From Yanghanlia sp047501535 (lineage in GTDB: Bacteria > Pseudomonadota > Gammaproteobacteria > Burkholderiales > Burkholderiaceae_B), in the NCBI RefSeq assembly GCF_047501535.1, contig NZ_JAZDRJ010000010.1, positions 1-64,000 on the forward strand: a stretch of 64,000 bases of DNA, given 5' to 3'. Both the position numbers and the translations under genes were made by a program. How positions within the stretch are numbered: the first letter of the stretch is position 1; each line of letters opens with the position of its first letter. Below the pieces are notes generated by a model. The model worked only from the letters and a program-made list of their open reading frames with translations, did not search any database and was not told where the DNA came from. This document shows, piece after piece, positions 49,370-57,798 of the stretch.

Positions 49370-50315
49370 CGTTGCCCTCCGCCGCCAGGGCCAGCTGCTG
49401 TTTAATCAGATGGTCGGCATACAGGGAGGCAACCGCGCAGGACGCGAGTTTGGTACTGCCGCTGTCGGCACGACTGGTCAGCACAATGGGCACTTTGCCG
49501 CCCAGCACCACGCCCGCCGCAGAAGCGCCACCCAGGAAGGTCAGGTTTTTAGCCAGCATATTGCCCGCTTCCAGGTCTGGCACCACAAGAATTTGCGCAC
49601 GCCCGGCAACTGGAGAGTTAATACCCTTGATGCGAGCGGCGTCAAGACTGATGGCGTTGTCTAAAGCGAGTGGGCCATCGAGCTCACCGCCCTGTATTTG
49701 GCCGCGCTGAGCCATTTTGCACAACGCTGCAGCTTCGATGGTGCTGGGGATCTTGCTGGTGACTTGCTCCACGGCAGACAGGATCGCCACTCGCGGCGTA
49801 CCCAGCCCCAGGCCCAGATGCAGATCAATCGCGTTCTGGATGATGTCTGCTTTGGTTTCGAGATCGGGGAAGATATTGACGGCGGCGTCGGTGATAAACA
49901 GCAGCTCATCGTAGTTGGGCACATCCATGATGAAAACATGGCTGATGCGGCGTTCGGTGCGCAAACCGCCTTTGTGCTGTATCACCGAATGCATGAGCTC
50001 GTCGGTGTGCAGACTGCCTTTCATGAGCAACGATGCCTGTGCGCTTTGCACGTACTCGACAGCCAGATCTGCCGAGGCGTGGCTATGGGGCGTATCGATC
50101 AGCTCCAAGCCTGAAATATCCAGCTTGCTTTCCTGTGCTACTTTTTTGATGCGGCTGCGAGGGCCGACCAGCACTGGGCGAAACAAACCCAATTGAGCGG
50201 CTTCGACCGCAGAACTGAGCGAACTGGTATCGCAAGGGTGGGCCACTGCGCAGATTGGCGGGTCGATTTTACGCGCTGATTCGATCAAGGTCTGATAACG
50301 TAGAGATTCGCTCAT
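49362..50315 (-). CDS. pta: Phosphate acetyltransferase (short PTA/PTB type)
   Basis: 317-residue enzyme interconverting acetyl-CoA and acetyl phosphate. It consists only of the PTA_PTB domain (GPRSRIKKVA, HTDELMHSVI, RRISHVFIMDVP, DAAVNIFPDLETKADI, GRAQILVVPDLEAGNMLAKN). It is the form often annotated as bifunctional enoyl-CoA hydratase/phosphate acetyltransferase but lacks the MaoC-like hydratase domain. Some relatives prefer butyryl-CoA; the acetate kinase partner favours acetyl-CoA. First gene of the operon, only 35 bases from the divergent P-type ATPase. Confidence 0.93.
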   Translation of the reverse strand: MSESLRYQTLIESARKIDPPICAVAHPCDTSSLSSAVEAAQLGLFRPVLVGPRSRIKKVAQESKLDISGLELIDTPHSHASADLAVEYVQSAQASLLMKGSLHTDELMHSVIQHKGGLRTERRISHVFIMDVPNYDELLFITDAAVNIFPDLETKADIIQNAIDLHLGLGLGTPRVAILSAVEQVTSKIPSTIEAAALCKMAQRGQIQGGELDGPLALDNAISLDAARIKGINSPVAGRAQILVVPDLEAGNMLAKNLTFLGGASAAGVVLGGKVPIVLTSRADSGSTKLASCAVASLYADHLIKQQLALAAEGNDE

Positions 50316-50350
50316 AAGGATGTCCAGGGTTAACCACTACATAATGTTAC

Positions 50351-53080
50351 ATGAAAGCACAAGACAACATTATTAAATCAAAAGCCGGGGCGCCGCCCCA
50401 ATCCTGGCATGCACACGGCACAGAATACGCCGCACAGACTCTGAACTCGCCTGAAAACGGCTTGTCCGGGGGCCAGGCCACTGCCAGGCTGGCAAAGTAT
50501 GGCCCCAACGAACTGGCCGCCGCCAAGCCTCGCCATCCTTTGATGCGTTTGCTGATGCAGTTTAATAATTTGTTACTTTATCTCATGATGGCGGCCGGCA
50601 TTATCACGGCGCTTCTGGGGCATTGGGTGGATGCAGGTGTACTGTGGGGGGCAGTCGTCATCAATGCCCTGATCGGCTTTGTGCAAGAAGGCAAGGCGGA
50701 AAATGCACTATCGGCGCTACGCAGGATGCTGGCTCCGCACGCCACAGTGATACGCGAAGGCAAGCGCCAGGAAATCAACGCGGCAGACCTTGTCCCGGGT
50801 GACCGGGTGCTGATCGCCGCTGGTGACCGCGTTCCCGCTGATTTGCGCCTTGTTCAAGCCCGCGAACTACGGGTTGACGAAGCCTCGCTCACAGGTGAAT
50901 CGCTGGCCGTCGAGAAATCCACGGAAGCCGTTGCAGCCGATGCCGTGCTTGGCGACCGCGACTGCATGAGTTATTCGGGCACTTTGGTCGTTGGCGGCCA
51001 AGGTGTAGGCATTGTTGTCGCCACCGGCCTGCACACAGAATTCGGGCGCATCACCCGGATGCTCAGCAGTATGGAACAGGTCAGCACCCCCCTGATCCGC
51101 AAGTTGAACAGTTTTTCCTTTCAACTGGCTCTGGTCATTCTGGGCTTGGCGGCCGTGACATTCTTATTCGGTGTGTTTTGGCGTGGCTACGCGCTGACCG
51201 ATATGTTTTTGATGTCGGTAGCGCTCGTGGCGTCGGCAATTCCCGAAGGGCTGCCCGCCATCATGACCATCACCCTGGCCCTTGGTGTACAGCGCATGGC
51301 GCGCAAGAATGCTGTGATTCGCCGCTTGCCGGCAGTGGAAACTCTGGGCTCGGTCACGATTATCTGTTCCGACAAAACCGGCACACTGACTCGCAACGAG
51401 ATGACGGTCCAGCTGATGGTTACCAGTGGTGGAAGCTACCAAGTCTCCGGCGTCGGCTATGCTCCGCAAGGTGAAATTACAGACCTTAACGGCAAGCCCC
51501 AGGCAAGTCAGCAGCCCGATCTTCTGGCTGCGCTTCAGGTTGGTGTGCTGTGCAATGACAGCACCCATCAGCACAGCGAGGACGGCTGGAATATTGTGGG
51601 TGATCCGACCGAAGGTGCGCTGTTGGTACTGGGGGCTAAGGCCGGCTTGCATCCGGATACACTGGCCCGCCAGTGGGTTCGCCTGGATTCCATCCCCTTT
51701 GAGTCGGCCAACCGCTACATGGCTACTCACAATAAAGACGAAGACGGAAACGATTGGCTGTTGGTGAAAGGCGCGCCTGAACAAATACTAAATATGTGCC
51801 GTTGGCAGCTGGATGGTGACACTCTGCAGGAAATCGACGTTGATTATTGGCGCCGCATGGCCAATGACATTGCCGGTCGTGGCCTGCGCCTGCTTGCTCT
51901 GGCGCGTAAGCCTGGCGCGCCTGCCTCAGGCCTGCTTGAAACGACGGACATGGAAGCCGGCTTCACCATGTTGGCGCTCGTGGGCATTATCGACCCGCCT
52001 CGCACAGAAGCCATTACCGCAGTAGAACAGTGCCATGCCGCGGGCATCAATGTGAAGATGATTACCGGCGACCATGCTGATACTGCACGGGCTATCGGCG
52101 CCCAGTTGGGTATCGGTGTCGGGAAGCCAGCGATCACCGGCGCCGAGATCTCCCTTTTGGATGATGCGGAATTACGACGTCTGGTGAAAGAAATCGACAT
52201 CTTTGCCAGAGCCAGCCCTGAACATAAGCTGAGGCTGGTGCAGGCCATGCAGGATAATGGCAACATCGTGGCCATGACGGGCGACGGCGTCAATGATGCG
52301 CCTGCCTTGAAGCGCGCCGACGTTGGCGTGAGTATGGGCATGAAAGGCACGGATGCCGCTCGCGAGGCCTCGGACATGACACTGACCGATGACAACTTCG
52401 CCACCATTGCTACCGCCGTGCGCGAAGGCCGGGCTGTGTACGACAACCTGCGAAAATTCATTCTTTTCATGTTGCCCACCAATGGCGGCGAGGCGTTGGT
52501 TGTCATTGCCGCCTTGCTGCTGGGCTTGACCTTGCCGCTGACTCCGGCGCAAGTGCTGTGGATCAACATGGTGACGGCCGGCACTTTGGGCCTGGCGCTG
52601 GCATTTGACCCGCCCGACGACAACATCATGAGCCGCCCGCCCCGCCCGCCTCAAGAACCCTTGTTCAACGCGTTTTTTATATGGCGCCTGACACTGGTTT
52701 CCGTGTTGATGATGTTGGGTGCCGTCACCCTCTTCCTCTACAAGCTAGATGCCGGCGCCAGCCTGGAGGTGGCTCGCACCATGGCAGTGAACACCGTCGT
52801 GCTGTGTGAGGTGGTGTATTTGATCAACAGCCGGCGTCTCAGGCGCTGTGTACTGGACCGCGAAGGCCTGTTCGGCAACCGCTATGCCTTACTTACCATT
52901 GGGGTCACGTTGTTGCTTCAGTTTATCTACATTTACTGGGCGCCGATGAACACGCTTTTCGGCTCTGCGCCACTCAGCGCAAACGAATGGCTGCTGACGC
53001 TGGCTGCCGCCCTGGTGCTGTTCTTCAGCGTGGAGGCTGAAAAAATTATTGTGCAGCGATTTCAGGCCTCTAGGGCCTGA
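50351..53080 (+). CDS. P2-type cation-transporting ATPase
   Basis: 909-residue inner-membrane pump with all P-type hallmarks: TGES (181-184) in the actuator domain, PEGLP in M4 (298-302), the phosphorylated Asp341 in SDKTGTLT, the KGAPE nucleotide-domain motif and TGDGVNDAPAL. The N-terminal cation-ATPase domain and about ten membrane segments match SERCA/PMR1 and bacterial P2 pumps. In M5 the Asn and Glu of the Ca2+ site persist as TNGGEAL. In M6 the segment WINMVTAGTLGLALAFDPPD lacks the Asp found in Ca2+ pumps (VTDGLPA). The ion is therefore uncertain: Ca2+, Mn2+, Na+ or H+ are possible. It is divergent from pta with a 35-base gap, so promoters must overlap the coding ends. A TTCAGGCC/GGCCTGAA hairpin (53061-53081) lies over its stop. 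Confidence 0.92.
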   Translation: MKAQDNIIKSKAGAPPQSWHAHGTEYAAQTLNSPENGLSGGQATARLAKYGPNELAAAKPRHPLMRLLMQFNNLLLYLMMAAGIITALLGHWVDAGVLWGAVVINALIGFVQEGKAENALSALRRMLAPHATVIREGKRQEINAADLVPGDRVLIAAGDRVPADLRLVQARELRVDEASLTGESLAVEKSTEAVAADAVLGDRDCMSYSGTLVVGGQGVGIVVATGLHTEFGRITRMLSSMEQVSTPLIRKLNSFSFQLALVILGLAAVTFLFGVFWRGYALTDMFLMSVALVASAIPEGLPAIMTITLALGVQRMARKNAVIRRLPAVETLGSVTIICSDKTGTLTRNEMTVQLMVTSGGSYQVSGVGYAPQGEITDLNGKPQASQQPDLLAALQVGVLCNDSTHQHSEDGWNIVGDPTEGALLVLGAKAGLHPDTLARQWVRLDSIPFESANRYMATHNKDEDGNDWLLVKGAPEQILNMCRWQLDGDTLQEIDVDYWRRMANDIAGRGLRLLALARKPGAPASGLLETTDMEAGFTMLALVGIIDPPRTEAITAVEQCHAAGINVKMITGDHADTARAIGAQLGIGVGKPAITGAEISLLDDAELRRLVKEIDIFARASPEHKLRLVQAMQDNGNIVAMTGDGVNDAPALKRADVGVSMGMKGTDAAREASDMTLTDDNFATIATAVREGRAVYDNLRKFILFMLPTNGGEALVVIAALLLGLTLPLTPAQVLWINMVTAGTLGLALAFDPPDDNIMSRPPRPPQEPLFNAFFIWRLTLVSVLMMLGAVTLFLYKLDAGASLEVARTMAVNTVVLCEVVYLINSRRLRRCVLDREGLFGNRYALLTIGVTLLLQFIYIYWAPMNTLFGSAPLSANEWLLTLAAALVLFFSVEAEKIIVQRFQASRA

Positions 53081-53128
53081 AATCGGGGGCGTAGTGAAAA
53101 AGAGCGCTGTGTGCGCGCAAGCCGGTGC

Positions 53129-54625
53129 TCAGTCTTCGTGCTTGGGCGACATCGCACCTGCCGGCGCGCGCTGGCCACCCGTGCGCTGCAGCACTTCCAG
53201 GTAAGCGTCATCGATGTCGCCAGTCACGTAAACGCCATTGAAGCACGATGATTCAAACCGTGGAATGGCCGGGTTAAGATCACGAATGGACTGTTCCAGG
53301 TCGTCCAGATTCTGATAAACCAGCCCGTCTGCGCCGATTACTTGAGCGACTTCTTCAGTATCGCGACCGTGGGCGATCAAATCAGTCTGCACAGGCATAT
53401 CGATGCCGTAAAGGTTGGGAAAGCGAACGGCAGGCGCAGCGGATGCGAAATACACCTTGTTGGCCCCTGCTGAGCGAGCCATTTCAACAATTTCCCGGCT
53501 GGTGGTGCCCCGCACGATAGAGTCATCCACCAGCAGCACGTTTTTGCCACGGAACTCCATATCAATGGCGCTCAATTTCTGACGCACGGACTTTTTGCGC
53601 ACTGCCTGACCCGGCATAATAAAGGTGCGGCCCACATAGCGGTTCTTGATAAAACCTTCGCGATAGCTGAGATCGAGCTTGGATGCCAGCTGCATGGCTG
53701 CCGGGCGGGCCGAATCGGGGATGGGCATGACAACGTCGATATCCCCCAAACGCAGGGAGCGCGCCACTTTATTGCCCAGATACTCCCCCATTTGCAAACG
53801 TGCGTTATATACCGACACGCCATCTATGGTGCTGTCTGGCCGGGCGAAATAGACGTATTCGAATACGCAGGGCGTCAGTATGGGCTCATCGGCGCACTGA
53901 CGGCTGCGCATCTGGCGGTCCAGGTCGATAATGACGGCCTCGCCGGGTTCAATATCGCGCAGCAGACTGAAACCGCAACCTGTCAGAGCCACGGACTCAG
54001 ATGCAATCATCCATTCCTTGCCTTGTCCGGCTTCATGGGTGCCGATGCATAAGGGACGGATGCCATTCGGGTCACGAAAGGCCACCATGCCAAAATTGGC
54101 AATCTGGGCAATAACGGAATACGCACCCCGACAGCGCTTATGTACGGCTGCCACCGCCTGGTAAACCGCCTCGTCATCCAATGGGCGCCCGCCTGCCGCT
54201 TTGTCCAGCTCATGAGCAAAGACATTCAGCAGCACCTCGGAGTCGGAATTAGTATTGATATGCCGCTTATCAATGCTGAAAAGCTCTTCGCGCAGTTCCC
54301 GCCAGTTAGTGAGGTTGCCGTTGTGCACGAACATGATGCCAAACGGTGCATTCACATAAAACGGCTGCGCCTCATCAACATTCTGAGCGGAGCCTGCCGT
54401 CGGGTAGCGCACCTGCCCCAGGCCGGCGTTGCCCGGCAACGAGCGCATATTGCGCGTGCGAAACACATCGCGCACCAGGCCATGGGCCTTGTACATGCTG
54501 AAGAATTGGTCATGCGAGGTCGAAATGCCGGAGGCATCCTGGCCACGGTGCTGCAAAAGCAGCAAGCTGTCATAGATCAACTGATTGACGGGGGCGGTCG
54601 CTACGACCCCCACGATTCCACACAT
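53129..54625 (-). CDS. purF: Amidophosphoribosyltransferase
   Basis: First committed enzyme of purine synthesis, moving the glutamine amide nitrogen to PRPP. The 498 residues begin MCGIVGVV, so Cys2 becomes the N-terminal nucleophile of the glutaminase domain. The PRPP-binding motif LLVDDSIVRGTTSREIV lies in the C-terminal phosphoribosyltransferase domain. It is the last gene of the folC-dedD-cvpA-purF run, as in E. coli. Convergent with the ATPase gene over 48 bases. Confidence 0.98.
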   Translation of the reverse strand: MCGIVGVVATAPVNQLIYDSLLLLQHRGQDASGISTSHDQFFSMYKAHGLVRDVFRTRNMRSLPGNAGLGQVRYPTAGSAQNVDEAQPFYVNAPFGIMFVHNGNLTNWRELREELFSIDKRHINTNSDSEVLLNVFAHELDKAAGGRPLDDEAVYQAVAAVHKRCRGAYSVIAQIANFGMVAFRDPNGIRPLCIGTHEAGQGKEWMIASESVALTGCGFSLLRDIEPGEAVIIDLDRQMRSRQCADEPILTPCVFEYVYFARPDSTIDGVSVYNARLQMGEYLGNKVARSLRLGDIDVVMPIPDSARPAAMQLASKLDLSYREGFIKNRYVGRTFIMPGQAVRKKSVRQKLSAIDMEFRGKNVLLVDDSIVRGTTSREIVEMARSAGANKVYFASAAPAVRFPNLYGIDMPVQTDLIAHGRDTEEVAQVIGADGLVYQNLDDLEQSIRDLNPAIPRFESSCFNGVYVTGDIDDAYLEVLQRTGGQRAPAGAMSPKHED

Positions 54626-54716
54626 TTCGATGCCCCTGTTTTGACTTTGAATCGACTCTGATGATGAACCGCCCGACAGATGCGTACGGTTGCGAAGAAT
54701 AAAAAAGACCGCCCGC

Positions 54717-55211
54717 TTACTCCATATCGGGAAGCCAGGACGATATCGCGGGTGGCAACATCGTTTTGGATTGTTGGACGGCCATGACTACGGCATTGGA
54801 GAGCTTGGCTTCACTCCACCACTTCTCCTGAGGGAGCTGGGTGTAACCTGCCAGACCAACCAAGACAAAAATTATGAGTGCACCACGCGCCAGACCAAAA
54901 ACAGCTCCCAGGCCATGATCGGCAGGTGTCAGCCCGGTGCGCTCCACCAGCCCGGCCAGCGTCACATTCAGCAGGCCCACCAATAACAAAACAGCGATGA
55001 AGGTTCCGCCGTAAGCCGCCGCAGCGCGGAGAAAATCATTGGCAATGAGGTCGGACAAGGAGGCTGCGATGGAGCCCCCCCACCACACGGCGGCAGCCAC
55101 AGCCACCACGAAGGCAACCAGCGAGAGTACTTCTTTGATCAAGCCACGTATCATGCCGAGCAGGGCCGAAAAGCCCAGTATGGCCAGCACGATATAGTCG
55201 AACCCTGTCAC
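54717..55211 (-). CDS. cvpA: CvpA-family membrane protein
   Basis: 164-residue inner-membrane protein with four hydrophobic helices, named for colicin V production in E. coli and linked to envelope and bile-salt resistance. YIVLAILGFSALLGMIRGLI at the N-terminus and VGLLNVTLAGLVERTGLT with the GLGAVFGLARGALI motif are typical. It overlaps dedD by four bases and precedes purF by 91 bases. Biochemical role is not established. Confidence 0.95.
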   Translation of the reverse strand: MTGFDYIVLAILGFSALLGMIRGLIKEVLSLVAFVVAVAAAVWWGGSIAASLSDLIANDFLRAAAAYGGTFIAVLLLVGLLNVTLAGLVERTGLTPADHGLGAVFGLARGALIIFVLVGLAGYTQLPQEKWWSEAKLSNAVVMAVQQSKTMLPPAISSWLPDME

Positions 55212-56002
55212 TTAGTAAAAATCAGACCGTTGTTATAACCAAGCTGGCGCAGGCGGGCCTGAGCAGCATCGGCGGCTTCGCGAGTAGGGAAAGGCCCGAC
55301 ACGTAAGCGATAGGCCGTTTTACCGTTGGCGATGGCCTCTTCCACGTATGCGTTGGTGACTCCTGCCTCGATGAGCTTATCGCGACGCCCCTGGGCATCC
55401 ATTTGAGTCGTATAGGCGGCGACTTGCAGAACAAAATTTCCTGAAGCGGCCTGTGGAGCAGATGCAGACTGAGGCGGGATACGCCCTTCAAGCAGAGCCA
55501 GAGCGAGGGAGCCATCGTCTGTGCGGGCTCTTTGCTGTGTGGTCGGAGCGGGCTTTTCGGCAGGCGGTTTAGGCGATTCTGCTGGAGGCTCAGGCTTGGC
55601 GGCAGACGTTTCAGCAGGTTTGGATTCCTGTGGCGCAGCGGGCTGTTCGACCGGGGTTTCGGCTGCCTGAGGTGCGCCGGATGGCTGCACAGGCTGAGGC
55701 TGTTGCACCAGCCCGGCATCAGCTGGCGGCTGCCCGGGTTCCGGTGCCAACGCCACTTGTGGCTCTGAGGGGATGGGCGGAATGATTTCCGGCATGACCA
55801 CCGGCACCGGCATCTCTTCTTCGGGCGGTGAGTCAAACAGCATTGGAACGAAGATGACGGCGGTCAGCACGAGCACCAAGGCCCCAATAAGACGGCGCCG
55901 TGCTCGGACACGCAACTCTGCCGCCTGAGCTTCGCTGCTGGTCCGTGCTGAACTGCCCTGGCCGCCCTTGGCGGAGGATTCTTTGCGCGAAAACAATCCC
56001 AT
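55208..56002 (-). CDS. dedD: SPOR-domain protein, DedD-like
   Basis: 264-residue bitopic inner-membrane protein that binds denuded septal peptidoglycan during division. It has a short cytoplasmic N-terminus, one membrane helix (about 36-56, RRLIGALVLVLTAVIFVPML), a Pro/Ala/Glu-rich periplasmic linker and a C-terminal SPOR domain (about 188-264, starting NFVLQVAAYTTQMDAQGRRD). The position between folC and cvpA is the conserved dedD locus. Confidence 0.94.
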   Translation of the reverse strand: MGLFSRKESSAKGGQGSSARTSSEAQAAELRVRARRRLIGALVLVLTAVIFVPMLFDSPPEEEMPVPVVMPEIIPPIPSEPQVALAPEPGQPPADAGLVQQPQPVQPSGAPQAAETPVEQPAAPQESKPAETSAAKPEPPAESPKPPAEKPAPTTQQRARTDDGSLALALLEGRIPPQSASAPQAASGNFVLQVAAYTTQMDAQGRRDKLIEAGVTNAYVEEAIANGKTAYRLRVGPFPTREAADAAQARLRQLGYNNGLIFTK

Positions 56003-56064
56003 GGACGCTAAGACCTCGCGTTTAACTGAATTTTGCGTATGTAAGACTGCTGGACGAACCCTGA

Positions 56065-57501
56065 CTAGAAAGCATCTCGCCCGAGCTCGCTGAGCACCGG
56101 GCCAACCGTGGAAAACGACCCGAACACCACAATTCTATCATTGTCACTGACCCGCTTCCTGGCTTCTTGAAAGGCTGTAACAGGGTCTGACCAACAGCTG
56201 ATTTCGACTTGGCGCTGCGACGACGCAGGGCGTGGCGCAGGTTTCACTCCTGGCCCGGAAGAGGCCGGCTGATCTGGCGTAATGGCGGGCACGACAATCG
56301 GCGATGCAGGGGCTTGAGAAGCTGACTGAGCGGCACTGCTTGCCGCTGCACCACGTTCGGCCAGCACTTTACGCACGATTTCAGCCAAAGCTTCCGCAGA
56401 CAACCCGCGCCCGCCTTCTAGGCCGGCACAATACCAATGCGTGATACGGGAAGCCATGCGCTTCACCACACCCTCAACATCTTTATCGGCATACATACCC
56501 ACAACGGCGTGAGTTTCGGGGCAGGACGGCATTGCATCCAGGCCCTGCCCTAATGCCCCGGCGGCATGGGGGTTGTGAGCGACGTCCAGCACGATAGAAG
56601 GCAAGCCCGGTAATATTTGCATGCGGCCCGGCAGCTCCACCCGCGACAAGCCAATACGAACTGCCTGCTGTGGCACGGCCAAGCTGCTGCGCAAGGCCTC
56701 GATGGCTGCCAGAGCCGCCGACGCGTTCAGCAATTGGTTGGCTCCCCGTAACGATGGGTAGGCCAGGCTGTTACGGCGTTGTTCGCGGCCGCCGTAAGAC
56801 CATTGCAGGCGGTCGCCCGAATAGTTGAAGTCTCGCCCGAACAACCAGAGATCCGCGCCTATCGAAGCGGCGTAATCAATGAGTTTCTGTGGCGGCACGG
56901 GGTCGCTGCATATGGCCGGCCTGCCTTTGCGGAAAACATGAGCCTTTTCCCAGCCCACTTGTTCGCGGTCATTGCCAAGGTACTCCTGGTGATCGAGGTC
57001 GACACTGGTGATGATGGCGCAATCTGCATCCAGCATATTGACAGCATCCAGCCGCCCGCCCAACCCGACTTCAAGAATGGCGACATCCACCCCGCGCGCC
57101 TCAAATAGCAACATGGCGGCAAGCGTGGAAAACTCGAAATAGCTCAGCGTAATATCGCCTCGCGCGTCTTCAATGCGAACAAACTGTTCTACGATGTCAG
57201 CATCTTGCGCATTCTCGCCGTTCAGGCGAATTCTCTCGTTGTAGCTAACAAGGTGCGGAGAACTATAGGTTCCCACCTTGTAGCCAGCCGCCAGATAAAT
57301 GGCTTCAAGCGTAGCGCAAGTCGAGCCTTTGCCGTTGGTGCCCCCCACTGTGATGCGCACACATGGCAGCTTCAGCTCCAACCGCTTTGCTACTTCTGTA
57401 ATACGAGCCAGCCCCATGTCGATAGCCGTAGGGTGCAAGGTTTCCAAGTAGGATAGCCACTCAGAAAGCGGCGCTGAAGAACGGGGGGATGGGGTGGGCA
57501 T
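56065..57501 (-). CDS. folC: Bifunctional dihydrofolate/folylpolyglutamate synthase
   Basis: Mur-ligase-like enzyme that makes dihydrofolate and adds glutamates to folates. The P-loop VGGTNGKGSTCATLE (about 52-66), SSPHLVSYNERIR, the GLGGRLDAVN motif and DVAHNPHAAG are all present. I chose the ATG at 57501 (MPTPSPRS), giving 478 residues; a TTG start at 57516 is possible. An Ala/Ser/Pro-rich segment of about 48 residues (roughly 384-431) interrupts the C-terminal domain before VEISCWSDPVTAFQEA, which makes the protein longer than the usual 420-440 residues. First gene of the folC-dedD-cvpA-purF run. accD, its usual upstream neighbour, is missing, replaced by an IS remnant. Confidence 0.95.
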   Translation of the reverse strand: MPTPSPRSSAPLSEWLSYLETLHPTAIDMGLARITEVAKRLELKLPCVRITVGGTNGKGSTCATLEAIYLAAGYKVGTYSSPHLVSYNERIRLNGENAQDADIVEQFVRIEDARGDITLSYFEFSTLAAMLLFEARGVDVAILEVGLGGRLDAVNMLDADCAIITSVDLDHQEYLGNDREQVGWEKAHVFRKGRPAICSDPVPPQKLIDYAASIGADLWLFGRDFNYSGDRLQWSYGGREQRRNSLAYPSLRGANQLLNASAALAAIEALRSSLAVPQQAVRIGLSRVELPGRMQILPGLPSIVLDVAHNPHAAGALGQGLDAMPSCPETHAVVGMYADKDVEGVVKRMASRITHWYCAGLEGGRGLSAEALAEIVRKVLAERGAAASSAAQSASQAPASPIVVPAITPDQPASSGPGVKPAPRPASSQRQVEISCWSDPVTAFQEARKRVSDNDRIVVFGSFSTVGPVLSELGRDAF

Positions 57502-57564
57502 TTTGATGACAACCAATGAGTACGGCGGAAGGTTCTATTGTAAGGGATACAGAACTACGCCTTG

Positions 57565-57690
57565 CTAGTACTTCCGTACCGTCGCCCCGTCTATGCCGAG
57601 GACTTGGCCAACTGGTTTATGGCCGCCGACCTGCTTCGACAAATAATCCCGAACCACTTTGGGTTGAGGTTACTCGCACTGCCAGCTCAT
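57565..57690 (-). pseudogene. Fragment of IS3-type transposase OrfA (helix-turn-helix region)
   Basis: From the ATG at 57690 the frame reads MSWQCE and then hits an in-frame TAA (57672-57670). Continuing in the same frame gives 34 residues (PQPKVVRDYLSKQVGGHKPV and on to GIDGATVRKY) before a TAG at 57567-57565. The pattern K-V-RDYLSKQVGGHK--GQ--GIDGATVRK is that of the N-terminal helix-turn-helix of IS3-family OrfA proteins. With two stops and no remainder it cannot make a functional protein. Confidence 0.68.
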
Positions 57691-57742
57691 TGAAAACACC
57701 CCAAAAGTGAGGACGGTGTCCAAACTTTTGGGGTGCAGTTCA
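57565..57742 (-). mobile_element. IS3-family insertion sequence remnant (one end)
   Basis: Read on the minus strand, the segment starts at 57742 with TGAACTGCACCCCAAAAGTT, the terminal inverted repeat type of many IS3-group elements. A start codon and a fragment of OrfA follow, and similarity ends near 57565. A 12-base inverted repeat, CACCCCAAAAGT (57697-57708) with ACTTTTGGGGTG (57724-57735), lies inside the end. OrfB and the second terminus are not present, so this is a dead fragment. It separates folC from lpdA. Confidence 0.7.
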
Positions 57743-57798
57743 ACACTCTTGCGGCGCTTTTTGTGCAGATTGATAAAGCCCGCAACTTACAACAGGCC

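Noticed and set aside
53061..53081. TTCAGGCC/GGCCTGAA hairpin as terminator of the ATPase gene
   Set aside because: The stem overlaps the stop codon and is not followed by a T-run on the plus strand; not enough for an intrinsic terminator.
57501..57516. TTG at 57516 as the folC start
   Set aside because: The ATG five codons later has equal support from context and is the more usual codon; no ribosome-binding site favours the TTG.
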